A stretch of DNA of 64,000 nt from positions 1,009,083 to 1,073,082 of the forward strand of contig NZ_JANHAW010000001.1 of assembly GCF_024464595.1 (NCBI RefSeq), read 5' to 3'. Below, one piece after another: positions 24,079 to 33,059 of the stretch (the stretch's first letter is position 1; each line of letters begins with the position of its first letter). The stretch is from Halobellus litoreus (lineage in GTDB: Archaea; Halobacteriota; Halobacteria; Halobacteriales; Haloferacaceae). The translations under genes and the position numbers were made by a program. The notes under the pieces are model-generated. The model searched no databases and was not told the origin of the DNA. It worked only from the letters and a program-made list of their open reading frames with translations.

Positions 24079-26055
24079 ATGGGACAGACGCTCACGGAAA
24101 AAATCCTCGACGACCACCTCGTCGAGGGCGACCTCGAACCCGGCGAGGAGATCGGGATCGAGATCGACCAGGTTCTCGCACAGGACACGACCGGAACGAT
24201 GGTGTGGCTGCAGTTCGAGGCGCTGGAACTCGACGAGGTCCAGACTGAGCTCGCGGCGCAGTACTGCGACCACCAGACCTACCAGTTCGACTTCAAGAAC
24301 ACCGACGACCACCGGTTCCTGCGGTCTGCGGCCGGCACCTACGGCGCGTACTTCTCCCGTCCGGGCAACGGCATCTGCCACAACGTCCACAAAGAGAACT
24401 TCGCCGCGCCCGGCAAGACGCTGCTCGGTTCTGACTCCCACACGCCGACCCCCGGCGGTCTCGGCCAACTCGCGATCGGTGCGGGTGGCCTCGACATCTC
24501 CGTCGCGATGGGCGGCGGCGCGTACTTCGTCGAGATGCCGGAAGTCGTCAACGTTCGCCTTGAAGGCGAACTCCCCGAGTGGTCGAGCGCGAAGGACGTC
24601 ATCCTCGAGATGCTGCGACGCCTCTCCGTGAAGGGCGGCGTCGGCAAGGTCTTCGAATACACCGGCCCCGGCGTCGAGACGCTCTCCGTGCCGGAGCGGA
24701 CGACGATCACCAATATGGGCACGGAACTCGGCGCGACCTCCTCGATTTTCCCGACCGACGAGAAGACGGAGGACTACCTCGCCCGACAGGGTCGCGAGGA
24801 CGAGTACGTCGAGCTTTCGCCCGACGAGGACGCCGAATACGCCGACGAACTCGTCATCGATCTCTCGGAGATCGAGCCGCTCGTCGCGAAGCCGTCGATG
24901 CCGGACAACGTCGTACCCGTCCGCGAGGTCGCGGGCGAGTCCGTCGAACAGGTGATGGTCGGCTCCTGTACGAACGGCGGCTACGAGGACATCCTGCCGG
25001 CCGCGAAGATGCTGAAGGGCCGCGAGATCGATATGAAGACCGAGATGATCGTCGCCCCCGGCTCGAAGCAGGCCTCGGAGATCCTCGCCCGCCAGGGCTG
25101 GACCGCCGAGATGATGGCGGCCGGCGTCAACTTCTCGGAGGCGACCTGCGGTGCCTGTATCGGAATCGGTCACGTCCCCTCCTCGGACTCGGTCTCCGTG
25201 CGGACGTTCAACCGGAACTTCGAGGGCCGCTCGGGCATCGAAGACGACTCCGTCTTCCTCTCGTCCCCGGAAGTCGCCGCCGCAGCGGCGATCAAGGGCG
25301 AACTCGTCGACCCACGGGATCTCGCCGAGGAACTCGGCGACCTCGAGGCGCCCGGTTTCGAGCTTCCCGAGAAGTACGACGGCTCGAAGACCGATATCAT
25401 CGAGCCCGACGAGGCCGTCGACGACGAACTCGTCAAGGGGCCGAACATCGGCTCCGCGCCGATCGGCGAACCGCTCGAGGCCGACATCCGGGGAGAGGTG
25501 CTCCTGAAGATGGAGGACAACATCACGACGGACCACATCATCCCGGCCACCTCGGACATCCTCAAGTACCGCTCGAACATCGAGAAGCTCTCGGAATTCA
25601 CGCTCTCGCGCGTCGACGACACGTTCGCACAGCGCGCGCTCGACTCCCCCGGCGGCGTCCTCGTCGCGGGCGAGAACTACGGCCAGGGCTCCTCGCGGGA
25701 ACACGCCGCGATGTGCCCGCAGTACCTGGGTATCGAGGCCGTCCTCGCGCAGTCGTTCGCCCGCATCCACAAGGCGAACCTGTTCAACTTCGGGATCGTT
25801 CCGCTGTCGATCGACGAGGAGACGTACGAGCAGATCGACCAGGGTGACGACGTCGAAATCGTCACCGACGTCGCCGAGGCCGTCGCCGCCGGCGAGACCG
25901 AGTTCACGATCCGCGTGAACGACGACTGGGAGGCCACCGCCGAACTCAACGCCTCCGAGCGCGAACGCGGCATCCTCGAGGCCGGTGGCAAGCTCCGCCT
26001 CACGAAGGAGCAGTACGCCGACGAGAGCGGCGGCGCGGCCCCCGCCGACGACTGA
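24079..26055 (+). CDS. acn: Aconitate hydratase
   Basis: A 658-aa [4Fe-4S] enzyme that isomerises citrate to isocitrate in the TCA cycle. The cluster cysteines are Cys297 (GSCTNGG), Cys357 and Cys360 (TCGACIG). Substrate-binding motifs include GSDSHTPTPGGLG, NITTDHI and GENYGQGSSREHAA. Size and order of domains match the shorter mitochondrial-like aconitase common in haloarchaea. The ATG at 24079 (MGQTLTEKIL) is the family start; the longer in-frame extension has no similarity and contains runs of unusual residues. Confidence 0.95.
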   Translation: MGQTLTEKILDDHLVEGDLEPGEEIGIEIDQVLAQDTTGTMVWLQFEALELDEVQTELAAQYCDHQTYQFDFKNTDDHRFLRSAAGTYGAYFSRPGNGICHNVHKENFAAPGKTLLGSDSHTPTPGGLGQLAIGAGGLDISVAMGGGAYFVEMPEVVNVRLEGELPEWSSAKDVILEMLRRLSVKGGVGKVFEYTGPGVETLSVPERTTITNMGTELGATSSIFPTDEKTEDYLARQGREDEYVELSPDEDAEYADELVIDLSEIEPLVAKPSMPDNVVPVREVAGESVEQVMVGSCTNGGYEDILPAAKMLKGREIDMKTEMIVAPGSKQASEILARQGWTAEMMAAGVNFSEATCGACIGIGHVPSSDSVSVRTFNRNFEGRSGIEDDSVFLSSPEVAAAAAIKGELVDPRDLAEELGDLEAPGFELPEKYDGSKTDIIEPDEAVDDELVKGPNIGSAPIGEPLEADIRGEVLLKMEDNITTDHIIPATSDILKYRSNIEKLSEFTLSRVDDTFAQRALDSPGGVLVAGENYGQGSSREHAAMCPQYLGIEAVLAQSFARIHKANLFNFGIVPLSIDEETYEQIDQGDDVEIVTDVAEAVAAGETEFTIRVNDDWEATAELNASERERGILEAGGKLRLTKEQYADESGGAAPADD

Positions 26056-26221
26056 GCGGCCGAGTCCGTCTCGGTCCCGACGCCCTCGACACGTTCTCAA
26101 TTCTTTCGACGCGGTTTCGGAGCGGCGGCGCTCGACGGGTAATGCGGACGAGCGGAGCGGGTCCGAACGGATTCGACGGGAAGCCAGCGGATTTTTGCCA
26201 CGCAGCCCCCTAGCCTACGTC

Positions 26222-26770
26222 GTGAGCGAACCGTCCGGAGGCGAGGAGGGCGACCGCCCGTCGGGAGCGGACGCGTATCTCGGTGCGACCCCGGCCGTCA
26301 CCGTCCGGCCCGCCGACCGCGCGGACTTACTCGACGTGCTCCGGATCGAGCGGGAGTCCTTCTCGGACCCGTGGCCGTACGCCGCGTTCGAGTCAGTGCT
26401 GGACGCGCCGGCGTTCCTGGTCGCCGTCGGGCCGGGCGTCGACGGCGACGACACCCTGCTCGGCTACGTCGTCGGCGACGTGATGCCGAACCACGGCCGC
26501 GACATCGGCCACATCAAGGACCTCGCGGTCCGCCCGGACGCGCGCGGCGAGGGAGTCGGCCGTCGCCTCCTCCGCGAAGCGCTGTTCGGCCTCGCGCTCG
26601 CGGGCGCGGCCGTCGTGAAACTCGAAGTCCGCGAGGGCAACGACGCCGCCCGCTCGCTGTACCGCGACGAGGGCTTCGAACCGACGCGGCGAGTGCCGCG
26701 GTACTACGGCGACGGCGAGGACGCGCTGATTCTCGTCGTCGACGTCGAGGCGTGGCACGCCTCGGAGTGA
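26222..26770 (+). CDS. rimI: Ribosomal S18-alanine N-acetyltransferase-like GNAT (RimI/ArdI)
   Basis: A 182-aa GNAT acetyltransferase. The acetyl-CoA loop is AVRPDARGEGVGRRLL, followed by the C-terminal motif KLEVREGNDAARSLYRDEGF and RVPRYYGDGEDAL, which are RimI/Ard1 signatures. Archaeal RimI-type enzymes acetylate protein N-termini. The GTG at 26222 is the most likely start, because the region upstream in frame has no conserved character. The N-terminal 24 residues are haloarchaeal padding. Confidence 0.85.
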   Translation: MSEPSGGEEGDRPSGADAYLGATPAVTVRPADRADLLDVLRIERESFSDPWPYAAFESVLDAPAFLVAVGPGVDGDDTLLGYVVGDVMPNHGRDIGHIKDLAVRPDARGEGVGRRLLREALFGLALAGAAVVKLEVREGNDAARSLYRDEGFEPTRRVPRYYGDGEDALILVVDVEAWHASE

Positions 26771-26841
26771 GACGCGACGACTCGACCGCCGGAGAGGGGC
26801 GGAACCACACATCCTTGTACGCCTGCGACGTACCTGCGGCT

Positions 26842-27342
26842 ATGGGTTTCGCCTGTCCCGTCTGTGAGATCCCCCAGCAGGACGCGACGCACCTCGCGAA
26901 CCACCTGGCGTTCACCGCGATGGTCCACGGCGACGAGCACGAGGCGTGGCTCGACGAGCACGTCGACGATTGGTCGGCGCACGGCGAGGCGGAGCTCGCC
27001 CCGAAAGTCGCCGAACTCGCGGCGGAGGCGGACTACGACCAGGTGTTCGAGGACACCGCGCACACGCACGACCACGCCGAGCACGGGCACCGAGACCAAC
27101 AGGAAGCTATCGGAGGGGAACGGCCCGCCGGTATCGACCCGGAGGCCGCGGCCGCGACGGGGAGCGGGAGGCTCGACGAGGAGACGAGGAGCGTGCTCGA
27201 GGAGGCGCGGGCGATGACGGCCGAGATGCTCGCGTCGGACGCTGCAGGACGTGACGAGGGAGCGTCCGCCGACGAGGGCACCGAGAGGACGAATGACGCC
27301 GACGAGGCTGGCGACGACGCCGCGGACTGCGACGCCGAGTGA
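26842..27342 (+). CDS. Haloarchaeal Cys/His protein with acidic tail (DUF5810-like)
   Basis: A 166-aa protein starting MGFACPVCEIPQQDATHLANHL, a C2H2-like arrangement (CPVC plus two His). A helical region and a His/Asp-rich run (HTHDHAEHGHRDQQ) follow, then a low-complexity acidic tail. I recall this as DUF5810 with a DUF5809 gene next to it, the arrangement seen here. A zinc- or nucleic-acid-binding role is plausible for the N-terminal knuckle. Function unknown. Confidence 0.75.
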   Translation: MGFACPVCEIPQQDATHLANHLAFTAMVHGDEHEAWLDEHVDDWSAHGEAELAPKVAELAAEADYDQVFEDTAHTHDHAEHGHRDQQEAIGGERPAGIDPEAAAATGSGRLDEETRSVLEEARAMTAEMLASDAAGRDEGASADEGTERTNDADEAGDDAADCDAE

Positions 27343-27618
27343 CGCGCGAGACGCAAACGCGACGAACCCGTAGCTGTCGGACGGTTTTTGGCGAACAGTC
27401 GGCACACCGTGGCTGGCGCTCGGCCACCGTCCCCGCGCCGACGTGCCGAACGACCGCTGAGCGGCGCGGGGTCGCGTTCAGATCACGACGTCGGTGGTCC
27501 CGCTCTCGTATATGAACTCTCGCTGGTCGATTCGAAGGCCGGGAAACGAACGGCCGCAGCGGTACCGCGTGGGAGGCGAGACCGAAAGCGTTTGTGCGCG
27601 AGTCGCCGACGAACGGGT

Positions 27619-28065
27619 ATGGAGACCGAGGGAACGCTGTCGCCGGAGTCGATCGCGGAGGCGACTGAGGCCTTCGAAGACGCCGGACCGACCGCACAGC
27701 AGGTCGTCCGCGAGGCGGCGAAGGCGATGGAGTTCGACCGCGAGGAGTACCGCGAGCGCGTGACCGGAGAGGTCGTCGAGCGGGCGCGAAACGTGCTCTT
27801 CGCCGAGCGACTCGCCGTCACTGTCGGCACCCGCGAGGAGTTCGACGACTGGACCGACGCCCACGCCGACTACGAGGTCATCGAACTCGGCAGCGAGGAC
27901 GTCGACCGGGTCGTCTGGCACGCCGCCCCGTTCGCCGAGACGGTCGTCGCCGCGACCTACCAGAACGAACGCGAGGCGGCCGTCGGAACGCTCCGCCGAC
28001 AGGCCTTCGCTCGGGTCTACCGGCCGCGCTTCGAGGACGGCGAGTCGACATCGGCCGAGGAGTGA
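27619..28065 (+). CDS. Haloarchaeal conserved protein (DUF5809-like)
   Basis: A 148-aa acidic protein beginning METEGTLSPESIAEATEAFE. The first half is helical; the second half has strands around RLAVTVGTREEFDDW and YEVIELGSEDVDRVVWHAAP. It follows the DUF5810-like gene at 276 nt on the same strand, and I recall the two families as neighbours across haloarchaea. No catalytic motif is evident. The ATG is preferred because conserved-looking sequence begins there. Confidence 0.75.
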   Translation: METEGTLSPESIAEATEAFEDAGPTAQQVVREAAKAMEFDREEYRERVTGEVVERARNVLFAERLAVTVGTREEFDDWTDAHADYEVIELGSEDVDRVVWHAAPFAETVVAATYQNEREAAVGTLRRQAFARVYRPRFEDGESTSAEE

Positions 28066-28100
28066 CCACGGTTAAGCCCCGTCGAGACCGAGGAGGGCGT

Positions 28101-28664
28101 ATGACCGACGACGGACGCAGACACGAACCGCTGCCCGACCCCGAGTGGCCCGTCGACGAGTCCGCGACGGAGTACGAGACGGGCTGGTACACCGGCGGCT
28201 ACGACCTCGTCGAGCAGCCGAACGGATCGACGAAGCGCTACTACTGGGCGGAACTCGCGACCGCCGTCGTCGTCGTCGCCGTCGAGGACGACTCGCTCGT
28301 GTTCGTCGAGCAGTACCGGCCGACGGTCCGGGAGACGCAACTGGAACTGCCCGCGGGAATCGTCGAGGCCGGGGAGTCGTTCACGACGGCCGCGGCGCGG
28401 GAGCTCCGTGAGGAGACCGGCTTCGAGGCCGGCAGCGTCGCCCTCTTGGAGGATTTCTGGTGTTCGACCGGTGTGCTCAGACACCGCCGCGGGTTGGTGT
28501 TCGCGACGGACCTCACGCCCGTCGAGCGCGACCTGGACGAAAACGAGTTCCTCTCGGTACACTCGGTCCCGGTCTCGGAGGCGCTCGACGTCGCGCGCTC
28601 GGAGGCGATGAACGACGCCACGCTCGAGGGCGTATTGCTGGCGCGTGAGGAAGGGTTGCTGTAG
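28101..28664 (+). CDS. Nudix hydrolase, ADP-ribose pyrophosphatase type
   Basis: A 187-aa Nudix protein. The Nudix box GIVEAGESFTTAAARELREE continues to TGFEAG and fits GX5EX7REUXEEXGU exactly. Upstream are VFVEQYRPTVRETQLELPAG and downstream FWCSTGVLRHRRGLVFA, typical of ADP-ribose/NADH pyrophosphatases. It probably hydrolyses an ADP-sugar. It starts 35 nt after the DUF5809-like gene and may be co-transcribed with it. Confidence 0.88.
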   Translation: MTDDGRRHEPLPDPEWPVDESATEYETGWYTGGYDLVEQPNGSTKRYYWAELATAVVVVAVEDDSLVFVEQYRPTVRETQLELPAGIVEAGESFTTAAARELREETGFEAGSVALLEDFWCSTGVLRHRRGLVFATDLTPVERDLDENEFLSVHSVPVSEALDVARSEAMNDATLEGVLLAREEGLL

Positions 28665-28735
28665 CGTCTCGGAGGCAAGATAGTCGAACACCCCGCGAAC
28701 GTCAGCGTTAACCCCGACGACGGCCTTCCTCCGCT

Positions 28736-29356
28736 ATGTTCGAAGATCGCCCGGACCGCGAGGAGGTCGTCCTCGTCGGCCGGTCGAACGTCGGGAAGTC
28801 GACGCTGATGCGGGAGTTGACCGGCCACTCGAAGTTCACCACCGGTGGAAAGCCCGGCGTGACGCGGTCGCCGAACCACTTCGACTGGACCTCGGAGAAC
28901 TTCATGTTCACCGACCTCCCCGGCTTCGGCTTCATGTCCGGCGTCGAGGAGGAGCGCCGCGAGCAGATCAAGACCGACCTCGTTCGCTACATCGAATCGA
29001 ACGCCGACGACGTCCTCGCGGCCGTTCTCGTCGTCGACGGGAAGAGCGTCATCGATATTATCGACCGGCACTCCGGTCCCGACGAGATCCCCCACGACGT
29101 CGAACTGTTTCACTTCCTCTGGGACCTGGACGTCCCGACGATCGTCGCCGTGAACAAGATGGACAAGGTCGACGACCGCGACGAGCGACTGGACGACCTG
29201 TGCGACCGGCTCGGACTCCACCCGCCGTGGAAGCAGTGGCGCGAAACGATCGCACCGATCAGCGCGAAGCGGGGCGACATCGACGCGCTGAACGAGGCGC
29301 TCCGGACCCGGTTTCACGAGCAGAAGCGCGACGACCTGTTGAAGTTCGTCAGTTAG
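28736..29356 (+). CDS. engB: GTP-binding protein EngB
   Basis: A 206-aa TrmE-Era-EngA-EngB family GTPase. G1 is GRSNVGKST, switch region [16 protein letters not shown]3 DLPGFGF, G4 NKMDKVD and G5 ISAKRGD. In bacteria EngB/YihA is involved in large-subunit assembly; the archaeal role is less studied. Start at ATG 28736, with hydrophobic strand VVLVG immediately after. Length is normal. Confidence 0.92.
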   Translation: MFEDRPDREEVVLVGRSNVGKSTLMRELTGHSKFTTGGKPGVTRSPNHFDWTSENFMFTDLPGFGFMSGVEEERREQIKTDLVRYIESNADDVLAAVLVVDGKSVIDIIDRHSGPDEIPHDVELFHFLWDLDVPTIVAVNKMDKVDDRDERLDDLCDRLGLHPPWKQWRETIAPISAKRGDIDALNEALRTRFHEQKRDDLLKFVS

Positions 29357-29542
29357 GCGGCGCGCTCGACGGCTCGGGAGTAACGGTGGCTCGGTGAGAA
29401 GGTGTCATCACAAGGGGCTGAGTGGGGGTAACCCTCGTCATCGCCACCGGGTTCGAATCGGCGCGCACGGGTGAAGTATCCCTCGCTTCGAGCGCTGCGC
29501 GGGCGGTGTCGATCGGCCAGAGCCGTTTTCAGGCCGCGTCCG

Positions 29543-30868
29543 TCACTCCCCCCAGGACGCGTTGGCGGCGTGTGCAGCCGCCACCTCCCGGATCGCGGCG
29601 TCGTCCAGGAGTCCCGCCTCGGTCGCGACGCCGTCGACGAGCGCCGCGGGCGTCACCTCGAACGTCGGGGCGTGGACGGTGACCTCAGCGTCGCCGTCGT
29701 ACACGGCGTCGGCAGGCGAATCGACGTCGGGAACGGCGGGTGCCGCGTCGCGACCGTCGCTCGCCGGCCACACCTTGTCCTTCGAGGCCACGGCGTAGAG
29801 CGGTACGTCGAGGTCCCACGCCGCGAGCGCGAGCACGCGCGTCCCGGTCTTGTTCACCACGTCGCCGTTCGGGCGGATCGAGTCGGCACCGACGAGGACC
29901 GCGCCGACGTCGCGGGCGGCGAGCGCCGTCGGAAGCCCGGCTTCCGTCGTCAGCGTCACGGTCGCGTCCGTCTCGCGAGCGGCCCACTCCGCGACGCCGA
30001 CGCCCTCCCGCTCGGGGCGCGATTCGGCGACGACGAGTTCGGCGAACGGCCGACCGTTGGCAGTCGTCAGTTCCGCGATCGCCTCCCGAACCGTCCCCGA
30101 ACGCGAGAGCGTCGCAACCGCGGTCGTTCCGTCGTCTCGAAGGCGCGTCGCGGCCGTCCTCGCCGCCGCGTCGTCGGCCTCGAACGCCGATGCGAGCGCG
30201 TCGATCGCCCGTTCGACCAGGCGGTCGCAGTCGTCGTTTCCACGGCGACTGCCGGCGACGACGCGATTCACGCGGTTGGCGACGGCCGCCATCTCCGGGC
30301 GAGCGTCCCGGAGGTCGCCGGCGACGCCGAGAACGTCGTCCCAGTCGGTCGCATCCTCGCCCGCCTCGGCGGCCGCGTCGCGGAGGACTTCGAGCGCGCG
30401 AGCGGCGATCCACGCCGATCCGTGGGTTCGATCCGTCCGAACTGTCCCGACGGTCGGAGCGACGCGTCGCCAGGTCTCCCAGAGGCGCGGGACCGTCTCT
30501 CGTTCCCGAATCGCGGTCGGATCGACCCACTCGACCGCGGCGAGTTCCTCGTTGGTCGTCACCTCGCGGGTGTCGCTCTCGAAGAGGAACGGATGCACGA
30601 CGAAGGAGCCCTCAGCGTCGTCGACGTCGATCGTCTCGCCCGTCCGGACGAGTTCGAGGTCGTCGTCCGGCAGACCGATCTCTTCCCGGAGCTCGCGGCG
30701 GGCGTCGCGCTCGGCGTCGAGGGAACCGTTCTCGGGATCGGCGGAATCGCTCTCGACGTAGCCCGAGACGCCCGCCCAGCGTCCTCGGTACGTGCCGACC
30801 GCGTCGCTCCGGCGGGTGAGTAGCACTTTCCCGCGTTCCCGAACGAAGCACGTGACCACGTGTGCCAT
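29543..30868 (-). CDS. Fusion of Nudix hydrolase and eIF2B-alpha-like domain
   Basis: A 441-aa two-domain protein. Residues 1-150 are a Nudix hydrolase (SLDAERDARRELREEIGL box; starts MAHVVTCFVRERGKVLLTRR). Residues about 165-440 belong to the eIF2B alpha/ribose-1,5-bisphosphate isomerase-like family (VLVGADSIRPNGDVVNKTGT is the signature, followed by LYAVASKDKVWP). Homologues isomerise sugar phosphates (ribose 1,5-bisphosphate, methylthioribose 1-phosphate), while true eIF2B is a nucleotide exchange factor. The fusion suggests a nucleotide-sugar or nucleotide salvage substrate, but this is inference. The ATG at 30868 is the natural Nudix start. Confidence 0.88.
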   Translation of the reverse strand: MAHVVTCFVRERGKVLLTRRSDAVGTYRGRWAGVSGYVESDSADPENGSLDAERDARRELREEIGLPDDDLELVRTGETIDVDDAEGSFVVHPFLFESDTREVTTNEELAAVEWVDPTAIRERETVPRLWETWRRVAPTVGTVRTDRTHGSAWIAARALEVLRDAAAEAGEDATDWDDVLGVAGDLRDARPEMAAVANRVNRVVAGSRRGNDDCDRLVERAIDALASAFEADDAAARTAATRLRDDGTTAVATLSRSGTVREAIAELTTANGRPFAELVVAESRPEREGVGVAEWAARETDATVTLTTEAGLPTALAARDVGAVLVGADSIRPNGDVVNKTGTRVLALAAWDLDVPLYAVASKDKVWPASDGRDAAPAVPDVDSPADAVYDGDAEVTVHAPTFEVTPAALVDGVATEAGLLDDAAIREVAAAHAANASWGE

Positions 30869-30926
30869 CCTCGTTCCCTTGGCGCTCGGGGCGAAACGTC
30901 TTTTCGGTGGCTCTCCTGGTTCGGAT

Positions 30927-31442
30927 ATGGCCGTCGAACTCGCGCTCGTCAGCGACACGCACGTGCCGTCCCGTGCCGACGCCGTCCCCGGGTGGGTCGA
31001 GGAACGGATCCGCGCCGCCGACCACGTCGTCCACGCCGGCGACTTCGATAGCGCGGCCGCGTACGAACGGGTCGTCGAACTCGCCGGCGGCGAGGAGTCG
31101 CTGACGGCCGTCGTCGGCAACATCGACCCCCGGTCGTTCGACCTGCCGGTCGTCGAGACGCTCCGCGTCGAGGGCGTTACGTTTGTCGTCACGCACGGGG
31201 CGGGATCCCGGCACGGGTACGAGTCCCGGGTCGCCGAAACGGTGCGCGAGGAGGGCGGTCCGGAGGCCATCGGCGTCTCGGGACACACCCACGAGGTCCT
31301 CGACGCGGTCGTCGACGGCGTTCGGCTGCTCAATCCCGGAACTGCGACCGGGGCACCGCCGGGAGCGGCGGCGACGATGTACGTCGCGACGGTCGAGGGC
31401 GAGTCGGTGTCGGTGACGCTGCACCGGGACGAAAGCGAGTAA
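30927..31442 (+). CDS. Metallophosphoesterase of the YfcE/MJ0936 family
   Basis: A 171-aa calcineurin-like phosphoesterase. Metal-binding motifs occur in order: LVSDTHVPSR (D-x-H), HAGDFDS (GD), VVGNIDPR (GNxD), THGAG, and SGHTHEV (GHTH). Related small enzymes hydrolyse phosphodiesters in vitro; physiological substrates are unclear. Divergent from the Nudix-eIF2B fusion with only 58 nt between the starts, so the two promoters must be very close. The ATG at 30927 (MAVELALVSDTH) is the family start. Confidence 0.88.
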   Translation: MAVELALVSDTHVPSRADAVPGWVEERIRAADHVVHAGDFDSAAAYERVVELAGGEESLTAVVGNIDPRSFDLPVVETLRVEGVTFVVTHGAGSRHGYESRVAETVREEGGPEAIGVSGHTHEVLDAVVDGVRLLNPGTATGAPPGAAATMYVATVEGESVSVTLHRDESE

Positions 31443-31536
31443 GAATCCGTCGCGTCAGAATCCGTCCCTGTTCGACCTACCGGCGACGCTGGCCCGCACC
31501 TGTTCGCTTTTTGTCCGCGGGCGCGCTCCTCGTCGT

Positions 31537-32289
31537 ATGGAAGTGTTCGTCGTCCCCGACCTTCCGGAGGTACGGCCGGGCCACGACCTCGCCGCGCTGA
31601 TCCGCGAGCGCGTCGACCTCCGTCCCGACGACGTGGTCTGCGTCGCCTCGACAGTCGTCTCGAAGGCAGAGGGCCGAAGCGCCGACCTCTCGGCGTTTCC
31701 GGCCGGGCCGCGGGCGCGGGAGGTGGCCGCGACGCTGACCGAGCACGCCGGCGAGGAGACGGATCCCCGGTTCGTCCAGGCCGTCCTCGAGGAGAGCGTC
31801 GAGGTACTGATCCAGACGCCGTTCCTCCTGACTGAGACGCGGTTCGGACACGTCGGCGTCAACGCCGGCATCGACCGCTCGAACGCGCCGGACGGCGACC
31901 TGCTGTTGCTGCCGGAGCGGCCGTCCGAGAGCGCCGAGCGGATCCGGGAGCGACTCCCGGCGGATCGCGTGCTCGTCACCGACACCTGCGGGCGGCCGTT
32001 CCGGGAGGGCCAGCGCGGCGTCGCTATCGGCTGGGCCGGCCTCGCACCCGGTCGCGACTGGCGGGGCGAGACCGACCGCGACGGCCGCGAACTCGGCGTC
32101 GCCGTCGAGAACGTCGCCGACGAACTCGCCGCGGCGGCGAACCTGCTCGCCGGCGAGGGCGACGGCGGCACGCCCGTCGTGGTGGTCCGCGGCTTCGAGT
32201 GGGGCGACCACGGCGAGAGCGACGCGCACTTCCGTGAGATCGAGACCGACGTCGTCCGGCGGGCGATCCGGGCGTGGTCGAACGAGTGA
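31537..32289 (+). CDS. cofE: Coenzyme F420-0:L-glutamate ligase
   Basis: A 250-aa enzyme adding glutamates to F420-0 in a GTP-dependent reaction. Conserved elements visible: VVCVASTVVSKAEGR, HVGVNAGIDRSNAP, TDTCGRPFREGQRGVAIGWAG and a C-terminal VVVVRGFEW. F420 is a deazaflavin redox cofactor of archaea; haloarchaea use it outside methanogenesis. Length is normal. The other F420 genes are not in the window. Confidence 0.93.
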   Translation: MEVFVVPDLPEVRPGHDLAALIRERVDLRPDDVVCVASTVVSKAEGRSADLSAFPAGPRAREVAATLTEHAGEETDPRFVQAVLEESVEVLIQTPFLLTETRFGHVGVNAGIDRSNAPDGDLLLLPERPSESAERIRERLPADRVLVTDTCGRPFREGQRGVAIGWAGLAPGRDWRGETDRDGRELGVAVENVADELAAAANLLAGEGDGGTPVVVVRGFEWGDHGESDAHFREIETDVVRRAIRAWSNE

Positions 32290-32344
32290 ACGCAGCCGAA
32301 AAAAAGCGCGAGGTGAGTCGTCGGTGCCGCGCGGCGAACGGTCG

Positions 32345-32590
32345 TTACCGCGCGGCGCGCTCGGGCGTCGATTCGCGCGCGCTCGAACCGAGGCCCGTCA
32401 GCTGATTCACCAGCGCGCCAAGGGCGAGGTACCCGAGGACGGCGACTGCGGCGGTCGTCAGGCCGGCCCCGACGAGGAAGGATATCGCCGTGATCGGGTC
32501 GACGCCGAGAAGGACGTCCGTGAGGAAGATTTCGACGAGGCTGACGACGCTCGTGAGCAACTGCACGACGAAGTCGATGACCGTGACCAT
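32345..32590 (-). CDS. Small two-helix membrane protein (81 aa)
   Basis: An 81-aa protein starting MVTVIDFVVQLLTSVVSLVE. It has two hydrophobic segments (about residues 3-24 and 36-64, the latter Gly/Ala/Val/Leu-rich) and a charged C-terminus GLGSSARESTPERAAR. A TATA-like CATATAC lies about 28 nt upstream of the ATG in gene orientation, which supports a leaderless start. Family not recognised; function unknown. Confidence 0.65.
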   Translation of the reverse strand: MVTVIDFVVQLLTSVVSLVEIFLTDVLLGVDPITAISFLVGAGLTTAAVAVLGYLALGALVNQLTGLGSSARESTPERAAR

Positions 32591-32680
32591 ACCGGGGGTT
32601 GGTCCGCATCGTATATGTGTGTGTGGAACTCCCCGAGCGGAGTCGCCACCGCTAAGCCGCTCCCGCCGCTTCGGTGAGCT

Positions 32681-33031
32681 ATGACGCGGGATCGCTCGCT
32701 GGACGAGTTCGCGACCGGCGACGCGAGCGGTTCGTCCGAACCGGCGGACGGCGGTTCGGATCCGACTGAACGAGACTCGACAGACGCAGAAGATCACACG
32801 TCGACGGACGACAGCGAAGTCGGAAAGTCGGACGACAGCGAAGTCAAAGAATCGGAAGATAGTGAAGTAGACGATCCAGCCGATTCGATCGAGGTCGCCG
32901 ACGTCGAACCCGCGACGGCGACGTACCAATGGGACCCGGAGAGCCTCGAGTGTCCCGCCTGCGGCCGAACCGTCGACCGACTCTGGATCCAAGAGGACGA
33001 ACGCGTCTGTGCGGACTGCAAAGAGTGGTAG
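32681..33031 (+). CDS. Haloarchaeal protein with acidic linker and C-terminal zinc ribbon
   Basis: A 116-aa protein. Residues 1-80 are low complexity, Asp/Ser/Glu-rich, with an imperfect DDSEV-type repeat (GKSDDSEVKESEDSEV). Residues 80-116 form a compact zinc ribbon: YQWDPESLECPACGRTVDRL then VCADCKEW, giving two CxxC pairs at the very C-terminus. I recall a haloarchaeal family of this design, but cannot name it with certainty. Convergent with mutL. Function unknown. Confidence 0.7.
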   Translation: MTRDRSLDEFATGDASGSSEPADGGSDPTERDSTDAEDHTSTDDSEVGKSDDSEVKESEDSEVDDPADSIEVADVEPATATYQWDPESLECPACGRTVDRLWIQEDERVCADCKEW

Positions 33032-33059
33032 GACGAGCGCCGCGTCGCCGACGGGGGAG

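Noticed and set aside
23521-26100. Very long antisense frame over aconitase (and similar ones over EF-2, mutS and rpoA1)
   Set aside because: High GC with the usual third-position bias leaves the antisense strand open. The sense strand encodes well-known enzymes over the same interval.
27478-27600. Short minus-strand reading ending GLRIDQREFIYESGTTDVVI
   Set aside because: It looks coding-like but I find no start codon or promoter of its own, and most of the longer frame is antisense to the DUF5809-like gene. It could be a very small gene; not enough support.
29430-29480. GGGTTCGAATC resembling a tRNA T-loop
   Set aside because: The flanking bases do not pair as a T stem and no acceptor, D or anticodon arms can be drawn.
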